Source: Deltaproteobacteria bacterium
Lineage (GTDB): Bacteria; Myxococcota; Polyangia; Haliangiales; Haliangiaceae
Length of the DNA: 27,012 nt
Reading direction: 5' to 3'
Assembly (NCBI GenBank): GCA_018262455.1
Contig: JAGSPR010000031.1
Span: 1 to 27,012, forward strand
Shown here: piece by piece, positions 9,276 through 17,117 of the stretch
Numbering within the stretch: position 1 is the first letter of the stretch
Layout of the letters: each line of letters opens with the position of its first letter
Program-made: the position numbers and the translations under genes
Notes under the pieces: generated by a model
Told to the model about the DNA's origin: nothing
The model's input: only the letters and a program-made list of their open reading frames with translations
Databases searched by the model: none

Positions 9276-10178
9276 ATGAACCAGAGAATCATGGGTCTTG
9301 CGGTGGTCGCGGTCTCGACGCTGGCGCTGCGTAGCGCGGCAGCCGACACCAAGTCGTGGACGGCGGTGAAGTCCAAGCTCCCCGCCTCGACCTCGATCGT
9401 GGTCGGGGTCGATGTGGTGGCGCTGCGTGCCGCGTCGTCGTTTCCGACGCTGGTCTCGTCCGTGCTCGACGAGGACAGGGATGTGAAGCAGGTGTTCGAG
9501 CTGGTCAAGAGTGCCTGCGCGATCGATGCCCTCACCGCGATCAGCGACGTCACGATCGCGGTGGACGGCGAGACCGAGCAGGGTGTGATCGCGATCGGGC
9601 TCGATGGCCTCGACGAGCCGAAGCTCGTGGCCTGCACGAACAAGCTGCTGCAGCAGCAGGCCCCGAACGCGAAGCTGGTCGCCAAGCCGGGCAAGGTCAC
9701 CGAGTACGCGGTCGAGCGCGAGAAGTTCTACGTGGCGTGGCTCGCGAAGGACGTCCTCGTCATCGGGACCAAACCCGACAAGCGCGTCAACCTCGATGCC
9801 ATGCTGAGCGGCAAGCCCCCGCGCGCCGAGCTCGCCACGCGGATCGGCAAGACCTCTACCTCGGCGCTTGTCTGGGGCGCGTTCGCGATCAAGAAGGACG
9901 GCATCACCGGGGGCCAGGGCACGCTGACGCTCTCGAAGGGCATGCTCGCGTTCGCGGCCAAGATCTCCACGGCTTCGGCGGCCGTCAACGCCAAGCTGCT
10001 CGAGGAGGGCAAAGGCGAGCTCGCCCAGACCACCAAACGCGCCAAGGATGTCCCGGCGGTGGCGAAGGTGCTGCAGTCGATCAAGCTCGTCGGTGCGGGC
10101 ACCGAGATCGCCTTCGAGCTCGCGGTCGCAGAGGCCGAGCTGCCATCGGTGATGAAGGCTCTCGACAAGCTGTTCTGA
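9276..10178 (+). CDS. Exported protein of unknown function
   Basis: A 300-residue protein with an N-terminal signal peptide (MNQRIMGLAVVAVSTLALRS, likely cleaved near SAAA) and no other membrane segment. The mature part repeats a pattern of strand-rich segments (STSIVVGVDVVAL, VTIAVDGETEQGVIAIGLDG, VLVIGTKPD) that looks like tandem alpha/beta units, somewhat like DUF3352-type proteins of myxobacteria; this resemblance is weak. Lysine-rich stretches lie between the units. It should be periplasmic. The ATG at 9276 is well placed before the signal peptide. It is convergent with the next gene, with 18 bp between the stop codons. Confidence 0.78.
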   Translation: MNQRIMGLAVVAVSTLALRSAAADTKSWTAVKSKLPASTSIVVGVDVVALRAASSFPTLVSSVLDEDRDVKQVFELVKSACAIDALTAISDVTIAVDGETEQGVIAIGLDGLDEPKLVACTNKLLQQQAPNAKLVAKPGKVTEYAVEREKFYVAWLAKDVLVIGTKPDKRVNLDAMLSGKPPRAELATRIGKTSTSALVWGAFAIKKDGITGGQGTLTLSKGMLAFAAKISTASAAVNAKLLEEGKGELAQTTKRAKDVPAVAKVLQSIKLVGAGTEIAFELAVAEAELPSVMKALDKLF

Positions 10179-10196
10179 GCCGTCGGTGCTCGGCCG

Positions 10197-11240
10197 TCAG
10201 GGGTCCACGATCACGCCGCGCGCGATCAAGATCTCGAACATCGCACGGGTGAACCGTGGGCCGTCGTTCGAGGCCAGGTGGGACGTGTCGGGGCACGCGA
10301 AGCCGGACAGGGTCGGCTCGTCCCGGAAGTGGATCGTGATCGCGTGGGTGCGGCGGGCGAGCTGATCCCAGAACCGCGCCTTGGGCGTCGAGAGCTCGTC
10401 GGCGGCCCAGCGCTCGTCGCAGGTCGGGATCCGCACGTACACGACGTTGCCGCCGCGTGCCTGGATCGCCGCGACCAGCGGCTCGAGCGCGAGGGCGTCG
10501 TCGAGCCAGGCCCGGGCCGCCGCGGCGTCCGAAGCTGCAGGGATGCCGATCCGCGCGAGCTGACGCCTCCGCAGTGCAGCGACATCCGTGAGCGCGAAGT
10601 CGGCGAACTGCGTGCGATCGTCATGGGTGATGACGTAGGGAGGCGCCGGCCAACCGCGTCCGCCGACCAGGCTGCCAAGAGCGCGCGTGCCAGCCGCGGA
10701 AACGAGCGCGAGCCGGCTCTGCACCGCGGTGGCAAGCCAGCGCTCGAGCATGGCCCCGGGTGACCGCCAGCGCCGGTGGTACACGGCGACCTGAGCGTCC
10801 TGGCGATGCCAGTTCGCGGACACGAAGCCGTCTTCGATCATCTCGACGAGCGCGATGCCGCGAAACGTCGGATCCTCGGCCAGGTCGCGCAGCGAGCTCA
10901 CCGGCTGCGTGCCGTCGATCGCGAGCTGGACCGAGCGCCAGCCGGGGAGCACCTCGCGAAAGGCCTCGGACGAGAACGCGAGCTGGATCCGCGATGCCCC
11001 GAGCACCGCGACCGTGCGCGCCGAGCCGCTGGCGCGCGTGCGCTGCCAGGCCCACGCGTAGTCGTCGTCCTTGATCGACGGCGCGTAGCCTCGGCCGCGC
11101 ACGAAGCTCTCGAGCCCGATCACGGCACCGCAGACGAGCGCGAACGACACGAGCCAGGTCGCACCCCAACGAAGGTCGGGGACACGCGGCACCGGGACCT
11201 CCGGAATCGCGGGTTCAGAACTGGAAGTAGATGAAGGCAC
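10197..11240 (-). CDS. SGNH-hydrolase-like protein paired with an MBOAT acyltransferase
   Basis: A 347-residue protein with one N-terminal membrane helix (about 28-45, WLVSFALVCGAVIGLESF) and a periplasmic domain. The domain has VAVLGASR with Ser83, in the position of the SGNH nucleophile, and a C-terminal PDTSHL with Asp318 and His321, the Asp/His pair of this fold. Proteins of this kind (AlgJ, AlgX or DltD-like) work with MBOAT proteins to place acetyl or other acyl groups on exported polysaccharides. The gene follows the MBOAT gene and overlaps its end: I chose the GTG at 11240, six bases after an AGGGG ribosome-binding site lying inside the upstream gene. The open frame continues further upstream but is there an out-of-frame shadow of the MBOAT gene. 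The substrate is not known. Confidence 0.8.
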   Translation of the reverse strand: MPSSTSSSEPAIPEVPVPRVPDLRWGATWLVSFALVCGAVIGLESFVRGRGYAPSIKDDDYAWAWQRTRASGSARTVAVLGASRIQLAFSSEAFREVLPGWRSVQLAIDGTQPVSSLRDLAEDPTFRGIALVEMIEDGFVSANWHRQDAQVAVYHRRWRSPGAMLERWLATAVQSRLALVSAAGTRALGSLVGGRGWPAPPYVITHDDRTQFADFALTDVAALRRRQLARIGIPAASDAAAARAWLDDALALEPLVAAIQARGGNVVYVRIPTCDERWAADELSTPKARFWDQLARRTHAITIHFRDEPTLSGFACPDTSHLASNDGPRFTRAMFEILIARGVIVDP

Positions 11241-12636
11241 GATCAACCCCTGGAAACACGAACAGCGACAGGACGAGCGTGGCCAGCACCGTCGCGACGA
11301 CCGGCCAGGGAACGCGCTCGACGACGTCCTCGAGCGTGGTCGAGCGCAGCAGCCAGTGGCTCGCGAGCAACCCGCCGACGGGGACCAGCGCGTAGCGCCA
11401 GGCTGGGTGCGAGACACCCTCGCCTCCGCCGAGCATCGCCGCGCAGATCCGGAACGCCTGGTCGAAGCCGTGCGAGCGGAAGAACACCCACGCCAGGCAG
11501 ACGAGCGCGAACGTCCCGAGCCCGATCACGAGCCGCGCCCCGGTGGTCTGCCACACCGGTGACGCGGGCACGACCCGGCGGAGCACACGCTCGCCGACGA
11601 GGTAGACCCCGTGCAAGCCGCCCCACGCGACGAACGTCCACGACGCCCCGTGCCACAACCCGCCGATCAGCATCGTGAACAGCAGGTTCACGTGGGTGCG
11701 CGTGGGTCCGCTCCGGTTCCCGCCGAGCGAGATGTACACGTAATCGCGCAGCCAGCTCGAGAGCGAGATATGCCAGCGTCGCCAGAAGTCCGAGAATCCG
11801 ATCGCGGCGTACGGGAACCGGAAGTTCTGGGGCAGGTAGAACCCGAGACACAGCGCCACCCCGATCGCGCAGGTCGAGTAGCCGGCGAAGTCGCAGAAGA
11901 TCTGGCCGGCGAACGCGACCGTCCCGACCCATGCGTCGGCGGTCGAGATCTGGTCGAGCGCGTACGCGTGATCGACCACCGGTGCGAGGAAGCCGTCCGC
12001 GACGACGACTTTCTCGAACAGGCCGAGGCAGACCAGGGCGAGGCCCCAGCCAAGCTGGGTGGCCGTCGCGCGGCGGGGCGTCTCGAACTGCGGCACCAGC
12101 TCGGTCGCTCGCACGATCGGGCCCGAGACAAGGTGGGGAAAGAACGTCACGTAGAGCGCGTAATCGAGGAACGATCGCGCGGGCTGGCAGCGGCGGCGAT
12201 ACACGTCGAGCGTGTACGAGATCGTCATGAACGTGTAGAACGAGATCCCGATCGGCAGCACGAGATCGCCGGCGGCCGGGGTCCACTCGATCCCGCAGGC
12301 GTCGAGCAGCGACGCGAGCGAGCGCTCGAGAAACCCGGCGTACTTGAAGTAGACGAGCAGGCCGAGGTTGACAGTCAGGCTGGTGGCGAGCAGGAGCTTG
12401 CGCCGCCCAGGCGATCGAGACCGGACCATGTGCTTGGCGACGAGCCAGTCGACCACCGTCGAGCCCCACAGCAGCACGACGAACACCGGGTCCCACGCTG
12501 CATAGAACACGTAGCTCGCCACCAGCAGCGAGATCTTGCGAGCGGTCCACGGGATCGGCGCCTGGTGGACGGCGAGCACGAGTGCGAAGAAGCACGCGAA
12601 GAGGTACGTGTTGAACTGCACGCGCGCCGCGAGCAT
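11215..12636 (-). CDS. MBOAT O-acyltransferase, AlgI/DltB-like
   Basis: A 473-residue multi-pass membrane protein that transfers acyl groups across or at the inner membrane. Family motifs: VQFNTYLFACFFALV at the N terminus (compare the usual LFNS start), LVYFKYAGF, PIGISFYTFMTISYTLDVYR, YVTFFPHLVSGPI, FSDFWRRWHISLSSWLRDY, YISLGGNR and the active-site GGLWHGASWTF with His329. Length is typical of AlgI. The downstream gene is an SGNH-like partner with overlapping reading frame, so the pair should be cotranscribed and act on one exported glycan. I use the ATG at 12636; the GTG at 12621 aligns better with the family N terminus and may be the true start. Neither has a clear ribosome-binding site. 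The start is divergent from a TonB-like gene across 56 bp. Confidence 0.95.
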   Translation of the reverse strand: MLAARVQFNTYLFACFFALVLAVHQAPIPWTARKISLLVASYVFYAAWDPVFVVLLWGSTVVDWLVAKHMVRSRSPGRRKLLLATSLTVNLGLLVYFKYAGFLERSLASLLDACGIEWTPAAGDLVLPIGISFYTFMTISYTLDVYRRRCQPARSFLDYALYVTFFPHLVSGPIVRATELVPQFETPRRATATQLGWGLALVCLGLFEKVVVADGFLAPVVDHAYALDQISTADAWVGTVAFAGQIFCDFAGYSTCAIGVALCLGFYLPQNFRFPYAAIGFSDFWRRWHISLSSWLRDYVYISLGGNRSGPTRTHVNLLFTMLIGGLWHGASWTFVAWGGLHGVYLVGERVLRRVVPASPVWQTTGARLVIGLGTFALVCLAWVFFRSHGFDQAFRICAAMLGGGEGVSHPAWRYALVPVGGLLASHWLLRSTTLEDVVERVPWPVVATVLATLVLSLFVFPGVDRAFIYFQF

Positions 12637-12692
12637 GCACTGAGGTCGGGCTCGATGTAGCGTTCGCGCGATCGATCCGTCACGATTGCACC

Positions 12693-13349
12693 GTGTCCGG
12701 CCCACGCCTCCTGGCCCTCGGATTTGCGGCGGTCCTCGCGCTGGGTGTGGCGCTGTGGTGGTTCACCCGCGGCACGCTGGAAGCGCCGACCGTGCCGCGC
12801 GTGCCAGAGCAGCCGATCGTGGCCGCGGGCCAGCCGCCGGTGCCCAGCGAGCCACCGCCCTCACCGCGCGATGAGCCGATCGCGAACCCCAGGCCCACGA
12901 CGACCGCGGTCAGGCCGTCCGTCCCCGTGCCCTCGATGCCGGTCGCGCCGATGGTGGTGCCCGAGGGCGGCTCCGGTTCTGCGACCAGGCCGCAACCGGT
13001 CGCGCAGCTCACCGTGATCCGCGAGGCGACCGTCCCGACCGACGACCTGATCCGCGCCTGCATCAAGCAGTCCGGCGGCAAGCCGAGCGGCCGGGCGATC
13101 CTGACGTTCATCGTCGCCAAGAAGCACGACGCAACCGGCGACAAGATCGAGGTCGAGACCACCGCGGTCGAAGAGGAGGGCACCACGATCACGAACCCCG
13201 AGCTGCTCGAGTGCATGCACAAGACCGCCTACGCGATGAAGTTCCCGATCGGAGAGGGCTCGCGGGCCGTGTTCGCGAAGCGCCGGGTCACGATGGACAA
13301 CGGGATCCTGAGCGAGAACTGGGTCTACGAGTGGGGCCAGATTCGCTGA
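12693..13349 (+). CDS. Membrane-anchored TonB-like / AgmX-PglI C-terminal-like protein
   Basis: A 218-residue protein with an N-terminal membrane helix (LLALGFAAVLALGVALWWF), a Pro-rich linker of about 90 residues and a C-terminal domain of about 110 residues. The C-terminal domain has the order of the AgmX/PglI-type, TonB-like domain of myxobacteria: a helix with an early Cys (LIRACIKQSGG), strands (GRAILTFIVAKK), then LLECMHKTAYAMKFPIGEGS, matching the ECxxxxxxxxxFPxxxG pattern. TonB-like proteins bridge the periplasm, and AgmX and PglI are associated with gliding motility in Myxococcus; a role here is inference. The start is the GTG at 12693, immediately before the hydrophobic helix; no in-frame ATG lies nearby. 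It is convergent with the L,D-transpeptidase gene, only 3 bp apart. Confidence 0.72.
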   Translation: MSGPRLLALGFAAVLALGVALWWFTRGTLEAPTVPRVPEQPIVAAGQPPVPSEPPPSPRDEPIANPRPTTTAVRPSVPVPSMPVAPMVVPEGGSGSATRPQPVAQLTVIREATVPTDDLIRACIKQSGGKPSGRAILTFIVAKKHDATGDKIEVETTAVEEEGTTITNPELLECMHKTAYAMKFPIGEGSRAVFAKRRVTMDNGILSENWVYEWGQIR

Positions 13350-13352
13350 CCG

Positions 13353-14876
13353 CTACTTCACCGGCGCGTTCTGTTGCCGGAGCTCGATGACCTTCCGCGC
13401 GTACCCCCTGGGCTCGGGCGACGGTTCTTCCTTCGTGCGGATCCGGACGATCGAGCCGGGCGCCTCGATCACGCCGGCTGCCATCGTCCAGCCCGGCGGG
13501 ACCTGAGGATCGCTCCAGAAGTAGAGCCAGCGGGCGTCGCGCGGCGCGAGGTTGACGCAGCCATGGCTGCGGCGCGCGCCGAACTGGTCGTGCCAGTACG
13601 CGGTGTGAAGCGCGAGGCCCTTCTCCGGGCTGAAGAACTGCGTCCACGGCACGGTCGCGACCGAGTACGGATCCTCCCCGTTGAGACCCTTCATGTCGGC
13701 CTCGGATTCCTTGAGCCACATGCGATAGACGCCGATCTCGGTCGGCGTGTCCTTGCCACCCGACGACACCATCGTCGAGTACACCGGCGTGTCGCCCTCG
13801 AACGCGACGAGGATCTGGTTATCGAGATCGACGTCGATCCAGCGCTCCCCCTTCTCGAGCAGCGGGGGCGGCGGCGCGGCGGCAAACACGCGCACGTCGG
13901 CTGCCGCGATCCACTCGGCCAGGCCGATGCGATAGGCGACCGGGCGCCCGGCCTTGTCCGCCGAGATCTCGAGGATCGCCACCGGCGTGCGCGCCGCGAG
14001 CTGGCGATTGACCCCACCGCCGATCGCCTTGTTCGTCGTGTAGACCTGCTGCCAGCCGACGACGCGCGGCCACACGAAGCCGATCGTCTCCGCCGACGCG
14101 GGCGCGGTGATCGTCGGTCCGGTCCACCCGGTGTCGTCGCCGAGCCTGGCGCCGCCGTAGACGGAGGGTCGGTGCGGCGTGATCGCCTGCCGCAGCACGT
14201 ACTCGGGATCCTTCTGACTGATCCGCCAGTACACCTTGCCGTCGACGGCGAGCTCCTCGTACTGCCGGACGTTGACCGATCCGACGAGCGGACGACCTTC
14301 GACGAGCTTGGGCTGCGGCTTCAACGTGAGCTGGACGACATCGCTCGGCGAGGTGATCGGGCCCTGGTGCTGTTTCGGCTTGGGCTTGCGCGACGTCCTG
14401 TCGTCCTTGGCCGGCTTTGGCTTGTCCACGGTGAAGGTCACCGAGTTGGGCGCCGTGACCTTGCCGTACACGCCGGGCACGAGCTCGGCGCGGTCGAGCA
14501 TCGGCACCTCGCGGCCGAACGGCGCCTTGGAGCTCGGCTTGACGTAGTCGCCGCAGATCCAGCCGCGCGGCCGGATCTCGATCCAGGCCTTCTGGCAGCC
14601 CTTCGCCTTGGCCGTGCGGACCCAGCCAACCCGGGTGTCTACCGCGACCGTGCCGATCCGCTTGCCGTCACCGGGCTCGAGCCGCACGGCGGTGGTGTGC
14701 ACCAGCTCCAGCGAGCGCGTGCCTTCGGGGAAGTCGGGCACCGTGACGGCCGTCGGCTCCGCGGGATCGATCGGGAGCTGCGCCCCGTGCTCGCGGTCCA
14801 CCCGGTCATCGGGCGGCCGGGCGTCCTTGCCGCCACAGCCGGCAAGCCACAGCGCCGCGAGCAACCAACCACGCAT
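13353..14876 (-). CDS. L,D-transpeptidase (YkuD) lipoprotein
   Basis: A 507-residue lipoprotein that should cross-link peptidoglycan or attach proteins to it by L,D-transpeptidation. The N terminus MRGWLLAALWLAGCGG carries a lipobox with Cys14. Residues about 50-340 contain SH3-like beta-rich segments (for example LVHTTAVRLEPGDGKRIGTV) and a Lys/Pro-rich linker around 155-170. The catalytic YkuD domain is at about 345-480: DVDLDNQILVAFEGDTPVYS, STMVSSGGKDTPTEIGVYR, LHTAYWHDQFG and SHGCVNLAPRDA with Cys440 as nucleophile. All signature residues are present. The size is above that of minimal enzymes because of the N-terminal region. The ATG at 14876 begins the signal peptide; the divergent MshEN gene starts 38 bp away, so both promoters must lie in a very short interval. 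Confidence 0.93.
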   Translation of the reverse strand: MRGWLLAALWLAGCGGKDARPPDDRVDREHGAQLPIDPAEPTAVTVPDFPEGTRSLELVHTTAVRLEPGDGKRIGTVAVDTRVGWVRTAKAKGCQKAWIEIRPRGWICGDYVKPSSKAPFGREVPMLDRAELVPGVYGKVTAPNSVTFTVDKPKPAKDDRTSRKPKPKQHQGPITSPSDVVQLTLKPQPKLVEGRPLVGSVNVRQYEELAVDGKVYWRISQKDPEYVLRQAITPHRPSVYGGARLGDDTGWTGPTITAPASAETIGFVWPRVVGWQQVYTTNKAIGGGVNRQLAARTPVAILEISADKAGRPVAYRIGLAEWIAAADVRVFAAAPPPPLLEKGERWIDVDLDNQILVAFEGDTPVYSTMVSSGGKDTPTEIGVYRMWLKESEADMKGLNGEDPYSVATVPWTQFFSPEKGLALHTAYWHDQFGARRSHGCVNLAPRDARWLYFWSDPQVPPGWTMAAGVIEAPGSIVRIRTKEEPSPEPRGYARKVIELRQQNAPVK

Positions 14877-14914
14877 TCAATTCGATTAGCACGTCCGTGA
14901 TACCTTCGCAGGAC

Positions 14915-16153
14915 ATGAAGCTCGGCGAGATGCTCGTCCGCGATGGCCGGCTGACCGAGCAGCAGCTGGAGCTCGCGCTCAAGTACCAGGCCAGGGATGG
15001 CGGGAGGATGGGGACGGTGCTCGTGGAGCACGGCTTCGTCGATCTCGAAGCCTTGACCGTGTATCTCGGCCTCGAGCTCGGGATCCCGATCGCGACCGGG
15101 GCGATGCTCGAGCGCGCCAAGCGAGCGGCCGTGCGGCTGCTGCAACCGGCGCAGGCGTTCAAGCACAAGTGCGTGCCGCTGGTCGTCCAGGACCGCCAGC
15201 TGATCGCCGCGGTCGAGGATCCGCACGACTTCGCGGCGCTCGAGACCCTGGGCCAGATCACCGGGTATCGCGTCCTGCCGCGCGTCACGCCCGAGGTCCG
15301 CATCTACTATTACATCGAGCGCTACTACGGGGTGCCGCGGCCTGCGCGCTTCGTGAAGTTCGGCGACACCCCACGGGGGGACGACAGCGCGGTGGACACC
15401 AGCCTGCCCGCGCCGCCGCTGCCGGGGCTCCCGCCCGTCCCCGTCTCGCCGATCGCCGCGCCGGGGCCCAGGCCGCGCCTGCGCAGCGTCAAGCTGGAGA
15501 AGATGTTCGATGAGTCCGAGGCACTCGAGCTCGACGCCGAGGATCTGATCGACAGCCTCGACGCCGATCTCGAGGCGCCCGCCGAGGCCGCGCCGATCGC
15601 CGAGGTCGCGCACCAGCCGTCGACGCCTACACTGACGCGCGCGTCGACGAGCCCGCTCGTCCCGGCCCCGATGTCGCCCGATGTCGCGATGCGCGAGCTC
15701 GCGAAGGCGACCGATCGCAACCGGATCGTCGAGGTGCTGCTCGGGTTCTCGGCCGCGACGTTCGATGCCGCGGTGGTGTTCACGGTGCGTGACAACATCG
15801 CGTTCGGCTGGCGAGCGATCGGCGAGCTGCCCGGGCACGCCAACGTCGAGCACCTGCTGATCCCGCTCGATGCACCGTCCGTGGTCCAGGCCGCGATCGC
15901 GTCGGAGACCGGCGTGTTCCACGGGCCACTCGCCCCCTCCACGGTCAACTCGTACATGTACAAGGTGCTCGGGTGCGCCGAGCCCGCGCTCGTCACGACC
16001 GGCGCGATCATGATCGGCCGGCGCGTCGTCAACGTGCTCTACGGCCACGCGCGACCGCTGTCGGCCATTCAGCGCGGTGTGATGCAGCAGCTGTGCGTGT
16101 CGGCCGCCGAGGCGTACGCGCGCCTGATCGCCTCGTCGAAGAAGAAGCGCTGA
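14915..16153 (+). CDS. MshEN-domain protein without an ATPase domain
   Basis: A 412-residue soluble protein. Residues 2-56 contain two copies of the motif found at the N terminus of type II secretion / type IV pilus ATPases (MshEN): KLGEMLVRDGRLTEQQLELA from residue 2 and RMGTVLVEHGFVDLEALTVY from residue 31. MshEN domains of this type can bind c-di-GMP. The region to about 150 continues the GspE N-terminal fold (LLQPAQAFKHKCVPL, LIAAVEDP). A Pro-rich and acidic linker follows (about 160-250). The last 150 residues (AAVVFTVRDNIAFGWRAIGE, EPALVTTGAIMIGRRVVNVL) look GAF-like. There is no Walker A or B motif, so it is not a secretion ATPase; a c-di-GMP-responsive adaptor is one possibility. I chose ATG 14915; GTG 14897 would add six residues. 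Its stop codon directly abuts that of the convergent next gene. Confidence 0.85.
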   Translation: MKLGEMLVRDGRLTEQQLELALKYQARDGGRMGTVLVEHGFVDLEALTVYLGLELGIPIATGAMLERAKRAAVRLLQPAQAFKHKCVPLVVQDRQLIAAVEDPHDFAALETLGQITGYRVLPRVTPEVRIYYYIERYYGVPRPARFVKFGDTPRGDDSAVDTSLPAPPLPGLPPVPVSPIAAPGPRPRLRSVKLEKMFDESEALELDAEDLIDSLDADLEAPAEAAPIAEVAHQPSTPTLTRASTSPLVPAPMSPDVAMRELAKATDRNRIVEVLLGFSAATFDAAVVFTVRDNIAFGWRAIGELPGHANVEHLLIPLDAPSVVQAAIASETGVFHGPLAPSTVNSYMYKVLGCAEPALVTTGAIMIGRRVVNVLYGHARPLSAIQRGVMQQLCVSAAEAYARLIASSKKKR

Positions 16154-16702
16154 CTACTGGTCCGCGAGCACCATCGGGAGCCCGCCTGGGACCTGATGGC
16201 ATGCGTTGCCGCCGTTGCAGTTGCCGTCGTTGGGACCGGCGATCTTGCCCGCCATCGAGCGGTCGGTCGTCGGGCATGCGCTCGCGAGCGCCACGCCGGG
16301 GAACGGGTTGATCGCCTGGGTCGACGAGAAGTTGCCCGCGTCATCGGTCACCGCGATCGCCTTGGCACCGCCGGCGTCGGCGGTCACCTGGATCGTGGCG
16401 CCGGCACTCGGGGTGACGCCGTCGGGCTTGTAGAGCGTTCCGGCGATCACGAACGTGGGGCCATCGCCGCCGGCCAGGTGACAACCGGCCACGATGCAGC
16501 CCTCTCCGGCCTTCGTGCCACCGCCGGCACCCGCGCCGTGGACATGGGCAGCGACCGGGGTCGTCGCGCGGTTGACGCAGAGGGCCGAGGAAGAACCGTC
16601 GGTTCCGTTGTTACCGCCATCCGGGCCAGCCCCATTGAGGGGGACCTCACCGACGCTGCATCCGATGAACAGGGCGGAGAGCAGAACGATGGAACGAGAC
16701 AT
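16154..16702 (-). CDS. Predicted lipoprotein with two CxnCH motifs
   Basis: A 182-residue lipoprotein of unknown function. The signal peptide MSRSIVLLSALFIGC ends in a lipobox with Cys15, then a Gly/Asn/Asp-rich linker. Cys69-Cys74-His75 forms CIVAGCH (C-x4-CH), and Cys162-Cys168-His169 forms CNGGNACH (C-x5-CH). Between them lies an Ig-like regulatory domain (FVIAGTLYKPDG, SAGATIQVTADAGG, AVTDDAGNFSS), similar to carboxypeptidase regulatory-like domains. The motifs resemble the haem attachment CxxCH with longer spacing, as in some multihaem cytochromes, so a noncanonical c-type cytochrome is possible; disulfides or another metal are alternatives. The ATG at 16702 is preceded by GGGG at suitable spacing. 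The gene ends at the stop of the MshEN gene with no gap. Confidence 0.75.
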   Translation of the reverse strand: MSRSIVLLSALFIGCSVGEVPLNGAGPDGGNNGTDGSSSALCVNRATTPVAAHVHGAGAGGGTKAGEGCIVAGCHLAGGDGPTFVIAGTLYKPDGVTPSAGATIQVTADAGGAKAIAVTDDAGNFSSTQAINPFPGVALASACPTTDRSMAGKIAGPNDGNCNGGNACHQVPGGLPMVLADQ

Positions 16703-17105
16703 GAAACCCCGCAGTAAGACCATTTGTACAGGGTCTCCCCTGCAAGCGCTAGCGCACCCCGGGAGACGCCTTCGCGCCCGAGCCTACCTCATTGTAATTG
16801 CCACGTATTGCACGCCAGGTACGGCGGCGATCACCTGGCGCTGCCCCATCCGGCTGGCGAGTAGGCACCCCACTCAGAGGATTGTTGTCCCCAAGGGGCC
16901 GGAGTGACCGCGGGTACGCGGGTCACCCCGCAAGCGCCCGCCGGTGGTCACCCCGCAACAGCCCCCCGGTGGTCACCCCGCAACAGCCCTCCGGCGGTCA
17001 CCCCGCAAGCGCCCGCCGGTGGTAGGCCAAGGCTGGGCACGCTGTGCGGTTCCGTCCACGTCCACGACCGCTGCCGCTGGTCAGCCCGCAAGCACCCTCC
17101 GCTGG
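16703..17105. other. Intergenic region with a tandem repeat, no gene seen
   Basis: This 403-bp gap separates the start of the CxnCH lipoprotein from the end of hisC. The left half (16703-16920) has a short AT-richer stretch at 16790-16812 that may hold the promoter of the lipoprotein, and a 10-bp palindrome GCGCTAGCGC at 16746-16755. The right half holds the 25-bp tandem repeat. Open frames across it are low-complexity translations of the repeat and are not credible genes. Confidence 0.6.
16921..17020. repeat. 25-bp tandem repeat, four contiguous units
   Basis: Four head-to-tail units start at 16921, 16946, 16971 and 16996. Each begins GGTCACCCCGCAA and ends in CCGGT or CCGGC. The first and fourth units are identical; the second and third differ at a few central positions (CAACAG in place of CAAGCG). 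There are no spacers between units, so it is a minisatellite, not a CRISPR. A related pair follows at 17079-17117. Confidence 0.92.
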
Positions 17106-17117
17106 TCAGCCCGCAAG
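17079..17117. repeat. Two further repeat units, the last one inside the hisC end
   Basis: A fifth unit (17079-17103) starts GGTCAGCCCGCAAG and keeps the 25-bp length. It is followed directly by the start of a sixth (from 17104), whose first 14 bases match it before the sequence becomes hisC coding. The sixth unit contains the hisC stop codon (17106-17108). The two groups are separated by 58 bp of unrelated sequence. Confidence 0.8.

Noticed and set aside
12375..12683. Minus-strand small open frame overlapping the MBOAT start
   Set aside because: Arg/Ser-rich out-of-frame shadow of the MBOAT N-terminal coding region.
16921..17117. Possible CRISPR array
   Set aside because: Units are contiguous with no unique spacers, and no cas gene is in the window.
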